DNA of 64,000 nucleotides from JAAYHV01 sp964400515 (GTDB taxonomy: Bacteria; Bacillota; Clostridia; Peptostreptococcales; Anaerovoracaceae), in contig CAYNTJ010000006.1 in the NCBI GenBank assembly GCA_964400515.1, forward strand, positions 62,001-126,000, read 5' to 3'. Positions within the stretch are counted from its first letter, which is position 1. The number at the start of each line of letters is the position of its first letter. A program made the translations under genes and the position numbers. Positions 27,366 through 36,069 of this stretch are shown here, in pieces. The notes beneath the pieces are model-generated. The model was given only the letters and a program-made list of their open reading frames with translations, made no database searches and was not told where the DNA came from.

Positions 27366-28313
27366 GTGTCTGAAATTATTATATATTTAACATTCCTGTT
27401 GGGCTTGATTTTGGTTGTTAAGGGCGGAGACTATTTTGTAGATGCATCAACATGTATAGCGAAGGCTTTAAGGGTACCAACATTTATAATTGGGGCTACA
27501 ATAGTTAGTATAGCCACAACTTTACCGGAGGTTTTGGTATCCGTTATAGCTGCAGCAGATGGAAAAACAGAGATGGCAGTGGGAAATGCTGTGGGCTCTG
27601 TAATAGCTAATACGGGGCTTATAATGTCTTTAGCTTTGGTTTTTATGTCGATTGAAGCCAAGAGAATACACTTTATGAACAGAGGGATATTATTGATAGC
27701 TGCTGCCGCAGTTTTATATCTCGCATGTGACGGTGGGGAATTGTCTATACCCGGAGCATTGATTCTTTTAGTGATATGTGGTCTTTATATATTTGAAAAC
27801 ATCAGAGCTACGAAAAAACACAGAGAACCTGAATGTGATTGCTCTATTGAGTTCGATAAAAACGGAAAGATAAAATATGCATTGATGTTTATAGGGGGAG
27901 CAGCGGGAATTATAATTGGCTCAAGATTGCTTGTTTCAAGCGGATCTGAAATTGCTATGATGTTTAATGTTTCTGAAAGAGTTATTGCTGTCACTATAGT
28001 GGCAGTGGGAACATCACTGCCGGAACTGGTAACTACGGTAAGTGCTATAGTTAAGAAGGAGGCAGGATTATCAATAGGTAACATAATTGGTGCAAATATT
28101 ATTGATTTGACGCTGATTTTGCCAATTTGTTCGGTGGTTTCCGGAGAGAAGCTTCCGGTTGGCCCGGGGACAATAAACATTGATTTGCCCGCCGCACTTA
28201 TATTGACATTAATGGCGATGATTCCCATATTCGTAAAAGAAAGGGGTTATACCCTGCAGGGAATATTGATGTTTGTGGGTTATATTTTTTATTTGACCTT
28301 AGCTGTAGTCTGA
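27366..28313 (+). CDS. Calcium/sodium antiporter family protein (CaCA, YrbG-like)
   Basis: A 315-residue, about ten-segment membrane exchanger of the CaCA superfamily. Both alpha-repeats are visible: ATTLPEVLVSVIAA with GNAVGSVIANTGLI in the first half, and GTSLPELVTTVSAI with GNIIGANIIDLTLI in the second. The start is a GTG with GGAGGG nine bases upstream; the nearby ATG at 27362 stops after three codons. The gene begins four bases after the acyl-CoA synthetase and converges with the yprB-like gene, overlapping it by 15 bases at the 3' ends. The ion pair is not determined by sequence. Confidence 0.9.
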   Translation: MSEIIIYLTFLLGLILVVKGGDYFVDASTCIAKALRVPTFIIGATIVSIATTLPEVLVSVIAAADGKTEMAVGNAVGSVIANTGLIMSLALVFMSIEAKRIHFMNRGILLIAAAAVLYLACDGGELSIPGALILLVICGLYIFENIRATKKHREPECDCSIEFDKNGKIKYALMFIGGAAGIIIGSRLLVSSGSEIAMMFNVSERVIAVTIVAVGTSLPELVTTVSAIVKKEAGLSIGNIIGANIIDLTLILPICSVVSGEKLPVGPGTINIDLPAALILTLMAMIPIFVKERGYTLQGILMFVGYIFYLTLAVV

Positions 28314-29282
28314 TAAGATTTTTTCAATAACGAGCATGGAGAAAAGATTGATTTCTCTATGCTTTTTTAGTTCTTCCTCTTCTACGATAAGGTAACCATT
28401 TATTAAGGGCAATTCCCCACTATTGTTTTCTATAAAACCGGCATCCAAATATTTACCATTCTTTTCTTGGAAGGTAGGAATCAGTATTTCAAAGATTCCT
28501 TCCGTTTCATCAAAATGGGCTTCATAATTATATGAAAAGTTTCCAAAGGTATCAATTGAAAGGGGAGAATGATATTGCTTACCTGATATTTTCAAGTATC
28601 CCTTAATCAATCGAGGCTTTACATAAAGATTCATAAACGGAAAACCGTTATCGTACATTGCATTGTGGAAATCACAAAATTTAATCAAAGGTAACAGTTT
28701 ATAAAGCTGAATTACATCCTCTCTATTATGGGTAAGAATTAAATCCTCGGTTTTTTTATCCTTTGTTTTCACATAAGTTTTATATAGCTCGGCGCTTTTT
28801 CCACCATCTATGGTATCATATCTGTCCTTATCAATTCCCATAAAAGCTTCCATGGATTTTTGACTTAAACTACCCGTAAGACTTTTTAGAGTCGAATGGT
28901 TTCTAAAAATCTTATAAAGATCCATATTATAGTATTCAAGGTTAGTAGTTTTAAAATATTTTTTCATTTTAATTTTGAAAAAGGGAATATCAAAACCATC
29001 CCCATTGTAGGTCATTAGAAAATCAACCTTCTTATCATTTAAATAGTTTAATGTTTCTTCAATAATCTTTGCTTCTTCCTTTGGCTCTTCAGCTAAAAAT
29101 TGTGTTACTAAGGCTTTATCGTTTTCGATGGTCAAAACAGCCGTTAAAACAATTTTATCCCAGTTGAAATTTAGACCTGTTGTTTCAATGTCAAAAACGC
29201 AGCATTTTTTACCTAAAAAATATGAAGCAATTATTTTGCTGTCATAGATATTCAAATTTTCTGTGGTTACAATTTTTTTCAT
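28299..29282 (-). CDS. DnaQ-like 3'-5' exonuclease domain protein (YprB-like)
   Basis: A 327-residue protein with a ribonuclease-H-like exonuclease fold. Exo I is FDIETTG with D31 and E33; the Exo II region is MTYNGDGFDIPF and the Exo III-like region THNREDVIQL. This pattern belongs to the YprB branch, whose biological role is unclear. The C-terminal ~120 residues have no motif I know. It is expressed from a strong minus-strand promoter at 29393-29421 through a structured leader of about 100 bases. Its 3' end overlaps the antiporter gene on the other strand. Confidence 0.85.
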   Translation of the reverse strand: MKKIVTTENLNIYDSKIIASYFLGKKCCVFDIETTGLNFNWDKIVLTAVLTIENDKALVTQFLAEEPKEEAKIIEETLNYLNDKKVDFLMTYNGDGFDIPFFKIKMKKYFKTTNLEYYNMDLYKIFRNHSTLKSLTGSLSQKSMEAFMGIDKDRYDTIDGGKSAELYKTYVKTKDKKTEDLILTHNREDVIQLYKLLPLIKFCDFHNAMYDNGFPFMNLYVKPRLIKGYLKISGKQYHSPLSIDTFGNFSYNYEAHFDETEGIFEILIPTFQEKNGKYLDAGFIENNSGELPLINGYLIVEEEELKKHREINLFSMLVIEKILSDYS

Positions 29283-29301
29283 CTTTACTCCTATTAAATA
29301 G

Positions 29302-29333
29302 CAAAATAGACCGCAGGGGAGCGGTCTATTTTG
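29302..29333 (-). terminator. Strong hairpin between ychF and the yprB-like gene
   Basis: Thirteen-base perfect stem (29302-29314 with 29321-29333, core AGACCGC/GCGGTCT) around a six-base loop. It may end ychF transcripts and also sits in the leader of the yprB-like gene; only a weak T tract follows on the minus strand. Confidence 0.6.
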
Positions 29334-29340
29334 TAAAAGG

Positions 29341-29421
29341 GTATTGGGACTAGAGATTAATGAGATTATCAGGGGGGATAACCTCTAGACTAATTATACC
29401 TAAGCATTGGCTTAAATGCAA
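29341..29421 (-). promoter_or_regulatory. Promoter and structured leader of the yprB-like gene
   Basis: On the minus strand TTGCAT (29416-29421) and TATAAT (29393-29398) are 17 bases apart; transcription would start near 29386. The RNA then carries CTAGAG/CTCTAG (29350-29355 with 29383-29388) or, as an alternative, an 8-pair hairpin (29362-29370 with 29377-29385) around a run of C. The two structures share bases and exclude each other. The 13-base hairpin follows. Confidence 0.55.
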
Positions 29422-29461
29422 GGATAAATTAGATAAATGTTAAAAAAATGTTAATCTCTTT

Positions 29462-30553
29462 TTATACATTAAAAAGGAAATGGATTACATCTCCGTCCTT
29501 TACAATGTATTCTTTACCCTCTGAACGTATAAGACCTTTTTCCCTTGCTTTGGCTAAATTGCCTTCACACTCCAACAAATTATCATAAGAAATTGTTTCT
29601 GCTCTGATAAAGCCTTTTTCAAAATCTGTGTGGATTTTACCGGCAGCTTGGGGTGCTTTAGTACCTCTTTTTATTGTCCAAGCCCTTACCTCCGGTTCTC
29701 CTGCTGTTATATATGATATCAAATCAAGGAGAGAATAAGAGGCTTTTATAAGCTTTTCTAAGCCGGATTCCTTTATACCCAATTCGTCTAAAAACATTTC
29801 CCTTTCATCGTCTGATAGCTCTGCCATTTCTGCTTCTATTTCCGCACAAACAACTACCACTTCGGCTTTTTCTTTTTTTGCAAATTCTCTTACCATTGAA
29901 ATGTAAGGATTGTCTTCCTTTGCAATATCTTTTTCGGATACATTTGTTACATATATTATTGGCTTTGATGATAACAGATTAAGGGATTCGACATATTCCC
30001 TTGTCTCTTCATCTGAATCCATGGCTCTGGCAGAATTGCCCTGACCTAAAAACTCTATAACATCATCGATTATATCCAATTCTCTTTTTACTGATTTATC
30101 CCCTTTAAGGTTTTTGGAAAGACGAGACTTGGTTCTTTCCAATATTTCGAGATCTGATAATATTAGCTCTGTATTGATTGTCTCAATATCAGAAATAGGG
30201 TTAATGACACCATCTACATGTACTATGTTTTCATTTTCAAAACACCTTACAACATGAATAATGGCAGAAACCTCCCTTATATGTCCCAAAAACTTGTTGC
30301 CTAAGCCTTCTCCCTTTGAGGCACCCTTTACAAGACCTGCGATATCGCAAAATTCAATGGTTGTATATATTGTTTTTTTTGAGTTATATATTTCATGTAG
30401 TACCTTTAATCTTTTGTCAGGAACCGTAACAACTCCGATGTTTGGTTCTATTGTGCAAAACGGATAATTTGCAGCTTCTGCGCCGGCCTTTGTTATGGCA
30501 TTAAATAATGTACTCTTGCCAACATTTGGCAAACCAACTATTCCTAATTTCAT
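29462..30553 (-). CDS. ychF: YchF/OLA1-type ribosome-associated ATPase
   Basis: A 363-residue Obg-like P-loop protein that prefers ATP over GTP. Walker A is GLPNVGKST (7-15) followed by NYPFCTIEPN, a family hallmark, then DIAGLVKGASKGEGLGN as G3. The G4 position reads YVTNVSEKD rather than NKxD, as expected for the ATP-preferring branch. The C-terminal TGS domain is present (TIKRGTKAPQAAGKIHTDFEKGFIRAE within it). It lies two bases after lgt and shares its promoter. Confidence 0.95.
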   Translation of the reverse strand: MKLGIVGLPNVGKSTLFNAITKAGAEAANYPFCTIEPNIGVVTVPDKRLKVLHEIYNSKKTIYTTIEFCDIAGLVKGASKGEGLGNKFLGHIREVSAIIHVVRCFENENIVHVDGVINPISDIETINTELILSDLEILERTKSRLSKNLKGDKSVKRELDIIDDVIEFLGQGNSARAMDSDEETREYVESLNLLSSKPIIYVTNVSEKDIAKEDNPYISMVREFAKKEKAEVVVVCAEIEAEMAELSDDEREMFLDELGIKESGLEKLIKASYSLLDLISYITAGEPEVRAWTIKRGTKAPQAAGKIHTDFEKGFIRAETISYDNLLECEGNLAKAREKGLIRSEGKEYIVKDGDVIHFLFNV

Positions 30554-30555
30554 AT

Positions 30556-31308
30556 TTAATTCTCCTTGAGTTTTTTATTTCTTTTATATAATATTATGTA
30601 AAATATCAGGCAAATAATAAGTATTGAGACACTTATGACCTGAGCTTGCCTAAGGCTTCCTATCATTAAGCTATCTGTTCTTAGACCTTCAACAAAAAAT
30701 CTTTCCAAAGAATATAGTATTCCGTAAAGACAAGCTATCTGGCCTTTGAATGAAGCTTTTTTTTCAAAAGCTATAAGAAAAACTCCTAAAGCCAAGCACC
30801 AAAGGGATTCATATAAAAATGTTGGGTGCACATATTCACCATTAACCAAAATTGCCCAGGGCAAATCTGTTTCCACTCCATGGGCTTCCGAATTAAAGAA
30901 GTTTCCCCATCTACCTATGGATTGGGCAAAGGCCACTCCCGGTAAAAGCAAATCAAATACATCCAATACTTTTACCTTGTAATATTTGCAAACAAAATAA
31001 GCAGCAATGATTCCGGCTATTATTCCACCGTGAATTGCGAGACCGCCGCCCCTTATGTTTATAATCTTAGATATATCTCCCATGTAGTATTCCCAAGTGA
31101 ATATTACATAATAAAGCCTTGCCCCGATTATTCCCATGGGCAAAACCCAAATCACTATGTCCAAAACTCTCTCTTGCTCTATCCCATAGCGGGGAGCTCT
31201 CAAATATGAAGATACAACTGCTGCTATAACTCCGATGCCGATCAATATTCCGTACCACCTTATGTCATAGCCTAATATTGAAAAAGCTATAGGGCCTGGT
31301 GAAACCAT
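30556..31308 (-). CDS. lgt: Prolipoprotein diacylglyceryl transferase
   Basis: Integral membrane enzyme that moves diacylglycerol from phosphatidylglycerol to the lipobox cysteine of prolipoproteins. The 250-residue protein has seven hydrophobic segments, GGLAIHGGIIAG with the essential histidine, and the Lgt signature around GRWGNFFNSEAHG. It would process the several lipoproteins encoded in this window (9113, 23003, 54583). AGGAGG precedes the ATG. Promoter: extended -10 TGATATAAT on the minus strand at 31338-31346. Confidence 0.95.
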   Translation of the reverse strand: MVSPGPIAFSILGYDIRWYGILIGIGVIAAVVSSYLRAPRYGIEQERVLDIVIWVLPMGIIGARLYYVIFTWEYYMGDISKIINIRGGGLAIHGGIIAGIIAAYFVCKYYKVKVLDVFDLLLPGVAFAQSIGRWGNFFNSEAHGVETDLPWAILVNGEYVHPTFLYESLWCLALGVFLIAFEKKASFKGQIACLYGILYSLERFFVEGLRTDSLMIGSLRQAQVISVSILIICLIFYIILYKRNKKLKEN

Positions 31309-31337
31309 AAAAAACCTCCTAAAAGTAAATTCAAACC

Positions 31338-31346
31338 ATTATATCA
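31338..31346 (-). promoter_or_regulatory. Extended -10 promoter of lgt-ychF
   Basis: TGATATAAT on the minus strand, about 30 bases before the lgt start; no good -35 is visible. Confidence 0.45.
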
Positions 31347-31395
31347 TAGATTGAATGAATATAAAAATAAATATATGAAAAAGGGAATAATATAC

Positions 31396-31424
31396 TTGAA
31401 AAAAGAACTTATGTTCGATATAAT
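31396..31424 (+). promoter_or_regulatory. dinB promoter with LexA-like box in the spacer
   Basis: TTGAAA (31396-31401) and TATAAT (31419-31424) are 17 bases apart. The spacer holds GAACTTATGTTC followed by G (31405-31417), matching the Gram-positive SOS box CGAAC-N4-GTTCG except for the first C. A further palindrome TTCGATA-TAAT-TATCGAA (31414-31431) overlaps the -10. Confidence 0.7.
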
Positions 31425-31447
31425 TATCGAACAAGGAGGATGATGAT

Positions 31448-32701
31448 ATGGCAATTATACATGTTGATGCCAATTCGGCATTTCTAAGCTGGACGGCTGC
31501 TTGGCTTTTAGAAAATGGCGAAACATTGGATCTAAGAGAAGTTCCTTCTGCAATTGCGGGTAATCCCAAGAATAGAAATGGTATAATTTTAGCAAAATCA
31601 ATCCCTGCCAAAAATTATGGAATAAAAACGGGGCAACCTCTACACGAGGCCATTAAATTATGTCCTGATATTTTAATATGTCCTCCGAATTTTGACCTTT
31701 ATATAGCTTGCAGCGATGCGATGCTTTCCATAATATCCGAATATTCACCAAATGTTGAGCGATATAGTGTGGACGAATGTTTTTTAGAATACAAAGAGTC
31801 AAAGGACAGTTTTGATGATGTTATAAAAATCGGGAATGAGATAAGGGAAAGGATAAACAGTGAATTGGGGTTTACTGTTAATGTAGGAATAGGGAATAAT
31901 AAACTTTTGGCAAAGATGGCAGGAGAACTTAGAAAACCCAATATGACCCATACGATTTTTAAGGAAGAAATAAAAGAAAAGCTTTGGCCATTACCTGTGG
32001 GAGAACTTTTTATGGTGGGTAGGGCAACGAAAAAAAAGCTTAATAAAATGAACATAAATACTGTGGGAGATTTGGCGAATTGCGACAAACTTTTTCTAAA
32101 AGCCATGTTAAAATCCCAGGGAATTTTAATATGGAATTATGCCAACGGTATAGATGATTCCAAGATAATTTTGAATAATGAAATATTAAGAAAGGGCATA
32201 TCAAATAGTATGACCATAAAATATGATGTTTATGAAAAAGAAGAAGCCCACAAATACTTGCTTTCATTATCGGAAAGGGTCACAGGAAGGCTCAGAAAAC
32301 ACCATCTGAAAACATCATTGGTGAGCATAAGAATAAGAAACAGCAATCTTATGGGTTATACCCATCAAATGAGATTGGACTCATATATAGACAGTACTTC
32401 AGATATATATAAATATGCTTGCAAACTTTTTGATGAAATATGGAATGGGGAGCCCATAAGACAGCTGGGGATTGCCCTAAGCCAGCTTTGCAGAAATGAT
32501 AGCTATCAAATTTCCGTTTATGAAAAAATAAATTCCGGTTATGAAAAAAATAGGAAAATGGACTTTGTTGTTGACGAAGTAAGAAGCAGATTCGGAGAGG
32601 AATCCATATACCGGGGAGTTTTTAGCAATGGCTTAATAAGGCCCCTTGAAGGGGGTACAAACAATGGAAACTTCATAATGATGGGCGGATATAGGAGGTG
32701 A
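31448..32701 (+). CDS. dinB: Y-family DNA polymerase (Pol IV/DinB-UmuC type)
   Basis: Translesion polymerase that copies damaged DNA with low fidelity. The 417-residue protein has the catalytic residues D7 in IIHVDANSAF and D109/E110 in YSVDECFLEY, a helix-hairpin-helix region (LWPLPVGELFMVGRATKKKLNKM), and the little-finger domain in its last third. A LexA-like box in the promoter indicates SOS control. AAGGAGG lies before the ATG. A small gene of unknown function follows with overlap, suggesting a two-gene damage-response unit. Symbol follows the family; whether it is DinB or UmuC class is not certain. Confidence 0.92.
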   Translation: MAIIHVDANSAFLSWTAAWLLENGETLDLREVPSAIAGNPKNRNGIILAKSIPAKNYGIKTGQPLHEAIKLCPDILICPPNFDLYIACSDAMLSIISEYSPNVERYSVDECFLEYKESKDSFDDVIKIGNEIRERINSELGFTVNVGIGNNKLLAKMAGELRKPNMTHTIFKEEIKEKLWPLPVGELFMVGRATKKKLNKMNINTVGDLANCDKLFLKAMLKSQGILIWNYANGIDDSKIILNNEILRKGISNSMTIKYDVYEKEEAHKYLLSLSERVTGRLRKHHLKTSLVSIRIRNSNLMGYTHQMRLDSYIDSTSDIYKYACKLFDEIWNGEPIRQLGIALSQLCRNDSYQISVYEKINSGYEKNRKMDFVVDEVRSRFGEESIYRGVFSNGLIRPLEGGTNNGNFIMMGGYRR

Positions 32702-32706
32702 TTAAA

Positions 32707-32970
32707 GTGAAGATACTTTCAAAAGAAATAGATACAATAGTCATTTTTAAAAAAGGGGAAGTACCCCTTCCATATAAATTTAAATATTCGGAGGTAAACG
32801 AAGAAAAAGAAGAAATTAAAATTGATAAGATAATAAAGACGGAAAAACGAAGGATAACGGGAATTGAAACAATAATATATTTTTGTCAGTCCCAAATAGG
32901 TGATAAACTTATCCAATATGAATTAAAATATATAATAGGGGAATGTAGGTGGGTTTTGTATAAGCTATAG
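32707..32970 (+). CDS. Small protein of unknown function downstream of the Y-family polymerase
   Basis: An 87-residue basic protein, rich in lysine, isoleucine and glutamate, with no motif, signal or membrane segment that I recognise. The GTG at 32707 is chosen because AGGAGG (32693-32698) is eight bases upstream; a GTG at 32698 would overlap that ribosome site. It follows the polymerase stop directly, so it should be co-expressed under SOS control. Small genes after Y-family polymerases are known in Firmicutes, but I cannot match this one to a named family. Confidence 0.65.
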   Translation: MKILSKEIDTIVIFKKGEVPLPYKFKYSEVNEEKEEIKIDKIIKTEKRRITGIETIIYFCQSQIGDKLIQYELKYIIGECRWVLYKL

Positions 32971-32972
32971 AA

Positions 32973-33001
32973 TTGAAAAAATTGTAAAAATGTGTTAACA
33001 T
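32973..33001 (+). promoter_or_regulatory. Promoter of the pgi operon
   Basis: TTGAAA (32973-32978) and TAACAT (32996-33001) with a 17-base spacer and TGT directly before the -10. Confidence 0.45.
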
Positions 33002-33036
33002 TATAGCAAATCAAACGAGAGGCAGGATATATTTTT

Positions 33037-34296
33037 ATGATGCGTTTTAATAGCGTAAATGCAGAAAAGTTTTTTACAGATAAGGAATTTGATTTTTCAT
33101 ATAAAGAGGCCGAAAGGGCAAATCATATTCTGCAAAAGGGCACTTCATATGTTGGATGGAAGGATCTTCCGTTTAACTGTGATGTAAATGAAACAGAAAG
33201 AATAATTAAGATATCAAAGGATATTAGGAAAAAATGTAATACCTTTGTTGTTATAGGAATCGGGGGCTCATATTTGGGGGCACGCATGGTAATTGATGCG
33301 TTGTCAGAGTCCTTTTTTAATGAAAACAAAATCGAAATAATATATGCGGGTAACAATTTGAGCAGTGACTATATTTCGGATTTGCTTAAATATTTGGAAA
33401 CCAGGGAGGTTTGTGTAAATGTCATATCGAAATCAGGTAAAACCATCGAACCGGCAATAGCATTTAGATTGATCAATAAATTTATGGAAGAAAAATATGG
33501 TGTGGAAGAAGGCGTTAAAAGAACATATATAACCACCGATGAAAAAAATGGAGCACTCAGGGAACTGGCAAATAAGCTGGGGAATGAAACCTTCGTTGTC
33601 CCCGGGGACATAGGGGGAAGGTATTCGGTTTTAACACCGGTGGGACTTTTGCCCATTGCAGTTGCGGGTTATGACATAAAGCTACTTTTAAAAGGTGCTA
33701 AAATTGCCGCAGAGAACTATAAAGATTATGTGTTAAAATATGCTGCGGTAAGAAACATATTGGAGGGTAAAGGTAAGGATATAGAGCTTTATGTTTCTTA
33801 TGAGCCTAAGCTTAAGATGCTAATTGAATGGCTGAAGCAGCTTTATGGAGAAAGTGAAGGCAAGGAGGGAAAGGGAATTTTCCCTGCGGGTTTAATATAT
33901 ACCACGGATTTACATTCAATGGGCCAATATGTGCAAGAAGGGAAAAGGATATTATTTGAAACAAACATATCTATAAACCATTTAAAATCAAAAGTAAGTA
34001 TTCCCCATGATGATGATGATTTGGATGGCCTAAATTATCTTTGCGGCAAAAATATAGATGAAATAAATAAGATTGCATCCGAGGCAACTGCCATGGCCCA
34101 TGTGGATGGGGGAGTACCGAATCTTTTAATAGAAATTGACAGCTTGGATGAAACGAATATAGGTGAGCTTATTTACTTTTTTGAGTGGGGATGTGCCGTA
34201 AGCGGATATATGAATGGGATTAATCCATTTGATCAACCGGGGGTGGAAGCATATAAAAAGAATATGTTAAAGCTTCTGGGTAAGGAAGGTATATAA
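33037..34296 (+). CDS. pgi: Glucose-6-phosphate isomerase
   Basis: Interconverts glucose-6-P and fructose-6-P. The 419-residue length is a little shorter than Bacillus-type enzymes. GIGGSYLGARMVIDAL and the sugar-phosphate-binding VISKSGKTIEPAIAFRL lie in the N-terminal SIS domain. The catalytic glutamate region GKEGKGIFPAG and the C-terminal NPFDQPGVEAYKKNM are both present. First gene of the run pgi-pgm-galE-hybrid kinase, spaced by 14, 1 and 12 bases. It links the galactose pathway to glycolysis. Confidence 0.95.
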   Translation: MMRFNSVNAEKFFTDKEFDFSYKEAERANHILQKGTSYVGWKDLPFNCDVNETERIIKISKDIRKKCNTFVVIGIGGSYLGARMVIDALSESFFNENKIEIIYAGNNLSSDYISDLLKYLETREVCVNVISKSGKTIEPAIAFRLINKFMEEKYGVEEGVKRTYITTDEKNGALRELANKLGNETFVVPGDIGGRYSVLTPVGLLPIAVAGYDIKLLLKGAKIAAENYKDYVLKYAAVRNILEGKGKDIELYVSYEPKLKMLIEWLKQLYGESEGKEGKGIFPAGLIYTTDLHSMGQYVQEGKRILFETNISINHLKSKVSIPHDDDDLDGLNYLCGKNIDEINKIASEATAMAHVDGGVPNLLIEIDSLDETNIGELIYFFEWGCAVSGYMNGINPFDQPGVEAYKKNMLKLLGKEGI

Positions 34297-34310
34297 GGGA
34301 GGAGCATTAT

Positions 34311-36068
34311 ATGACAAGCGCAATGATTAAATATGAAAACTGGCGAAGTAATCCATATATTGATGATGAAACAAAGAAAGAACTTGTTGATATCGAAAAC
34401 AATGAAATAGAGATCAATGAGAGATTTTCCTTAGATATTGACTTTGGAACAGCAGGGCTTAGGGGAATCAGAGGTGCGGGAACAAATAGGATCAATGTTT
34501 ACAATATTGCATTGGCAACCTTAGGTTATGGAAAAGTTTTGCTTGAAAAGGGAGATTCCGTAAAAGCAAGGGGAATAGCGGTATCCTATGACACCAGAAT
34601 TTGTTCTTATGAATATGCGGAAATGGTAGTTAAGGTTTTATGTGAGCTGGGAATTAAAACATATCTTGTGTTTGAAGGCAGACCTGTTCCCATGCTTTCT
34701 TATGCCATCAGAGAATATGACTGTGTAGGAGGAATAATGATAACGGCATCCCATAACCCTTCAAAATATAACGGTTTTAAAGTATATGGCGAAGATGGAT
34801 GCCAGCTTAATCCTTCTGATGCAAAAAAAGTGAAAAATGAAATGGAAAAAATTTCCAATATATTTGAATTCGTAAATTCACTAAAAAGTATAGATAAGCT
34901 TTCGAAGGAATGTGCTGTAATATACTTGGGAGAAGACCTTGATCAAAGCTATAACGATATGCTGTTATCCCTAGCCATAAACGGAGAAATAGTCAAAAAA
35001 CATGGAGATATGAAAATAGTGTATTCTCCCTTGAACGGTACGGGGAACAAGCCCGTAAGAAGGGCCTTGGGGAGTTTGGGATTTAAGGATATTATAGTAG
35101 TACCGGAACAGGAAAATCCGGATGGAAACTTCCCTTCGGTAGATGTACCTAATCCGGAACTCAAGGAAACCATGGAATTGTCCATAAATCTGGCAAAAAA
35201 AACAGAAGCAAGCCTTGCCATTGCAACAGATCCTGATGCGGATAGGACGGGGCTTTGTGTCAGAGATCATGATGGAGAATACAGACTTTTAAGCGGTAAC
35301 CAAATAGGAATACTTTTGATGGAATACATATTAAGTGAAAAGTCAAAGAAAGGAATACTGCCTAAAAACAGTTTTTGCGTCAGCACCATAGTATCCACAA
35401 AGCTTTCCAGGAACATATGCGAAGACTATGGGGTTAAGCTTTATGAAGTTTTGACCGGCTTTAAATTTATCGGAGAAAAAATAAAGGAGCATGATGAACA
35501 AGGCGATGAGCATTTTCAATTTGGTTTTGAAGAAAGCTTTGGATATTTGTTAGGTACTAAAGTCAGGGATAAAGATGCGGTAGTTTCCAGTATGATACTT
35601 TCGGAAATGGCTGCTGTATCTTTGGAAAGGGGAGAAACCTTGTTTGACAGGTTAGAAAGAATATATGATAAATACGGATATGCCGCAGAAAAGACAATAT
35701 CAATAATATGTGAAGGTTTGGAAGGTAAAAAGAATATTGATGACACCATGACAAAGCTTAGAAAAAATTTAGAAACCAGTTTGGATATTGCGGGAATAAA
35801 GGTGAATTCGGTGAACGATTATTTAACCGGTACCAAATATTATTCTTCCTTCGGAGATACAAAGAAAATTGATCTGCCTTCAAGCAATGTTTTGATATAT
35901 GAGCTTGAAGGGAATGACTGGTTGGCAATAAGACCTTCCGGAACAGAGCCCAAATTAAAACTCTATTTTGGCTTTTACAGTGATGATAAAAATTTGGCTA
36001 ATATGAGACTTTCAGAAGTTAGCAGTGCTGTAATTGATAAAATGAATTATGAATTAAAAGGAGAATAG
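34311..36068 (+). CDS. Phosphoglucomutase (alpha-D-phosphohexomutase family)
   Basis: Converts glucose-1-P to glucose-6-P. The 585-residue protein has the phosphoserine loop TASHNPSKYNGFK (S147), the metal loop ATDPDADRTG with three aspartates, the sugar-binding FEESFGYL and the phosphate-binding RPSGTEPKLK near the C-terminus. These fit the long PgcA-type mutase of Firmicutes. GGGAGGAG precedes the ATG. In this locus it would take the glucose-1-P released from the galactose route into glycolysis through pgi, or supply glucose-1-P for nucleotide sugars. Confidence 0.95.
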   Translation: MTSAMIKYENWRSNPYIDDETKKELVDIENNEIEINERFSLDIDFGTAGLRGIRGAGTNRINVYNIALATLGYGKVLLEKGDSVKARGIAVSYDTRICSYEYAEMVVKVLCELGIKTYLVFEGRPVPMLSYAIREYDCVGGIMITASHNPSKYNGFKVYGEDGCQLNPSDAKKVKNEMEKISNIFEFVNSLKSIDKLSKECAVIYLGEDLDQSYNDMLLSLAINGEIVKKHGDMKIVYSPLNGTGNKPVRRALGSLGFKDIIVVPEQENPDGNFPSVDVPNPELKETMELSINLAKKTEASLAIATDPDADRTGLCVRDHDGEYRLLSGNQIGILLMEYILSEKSKKGILPKNSFCVSTIVSTKLSRNICEDYGVKLYEVLTGFKFIGEKIKEHDEQGDEHFQFGFEESFGYLLGTKVRDKDAVVSSMILSEMAAVSLERGETLFDRLERIYDKYGYAAEKTISIICEGLEGKKNIDDTMTKLRKNLETSLDIAGIKVNSVNDYLTGTKYYSSFGDTKKIDLPSSNVLIYELEGNDWLAIRPSGTEPKLKLYFGFYSDDKNLANMRLSEVSSAVIDKMNYELKGE

Positions 36069-36069
36069 G

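Noticed and set aside
27785..28228. 147-codon open frame on the minus strand
   Set aside because: It is antisense to the cation antiporter gene, whose conserved motifs occupy the plus strand.
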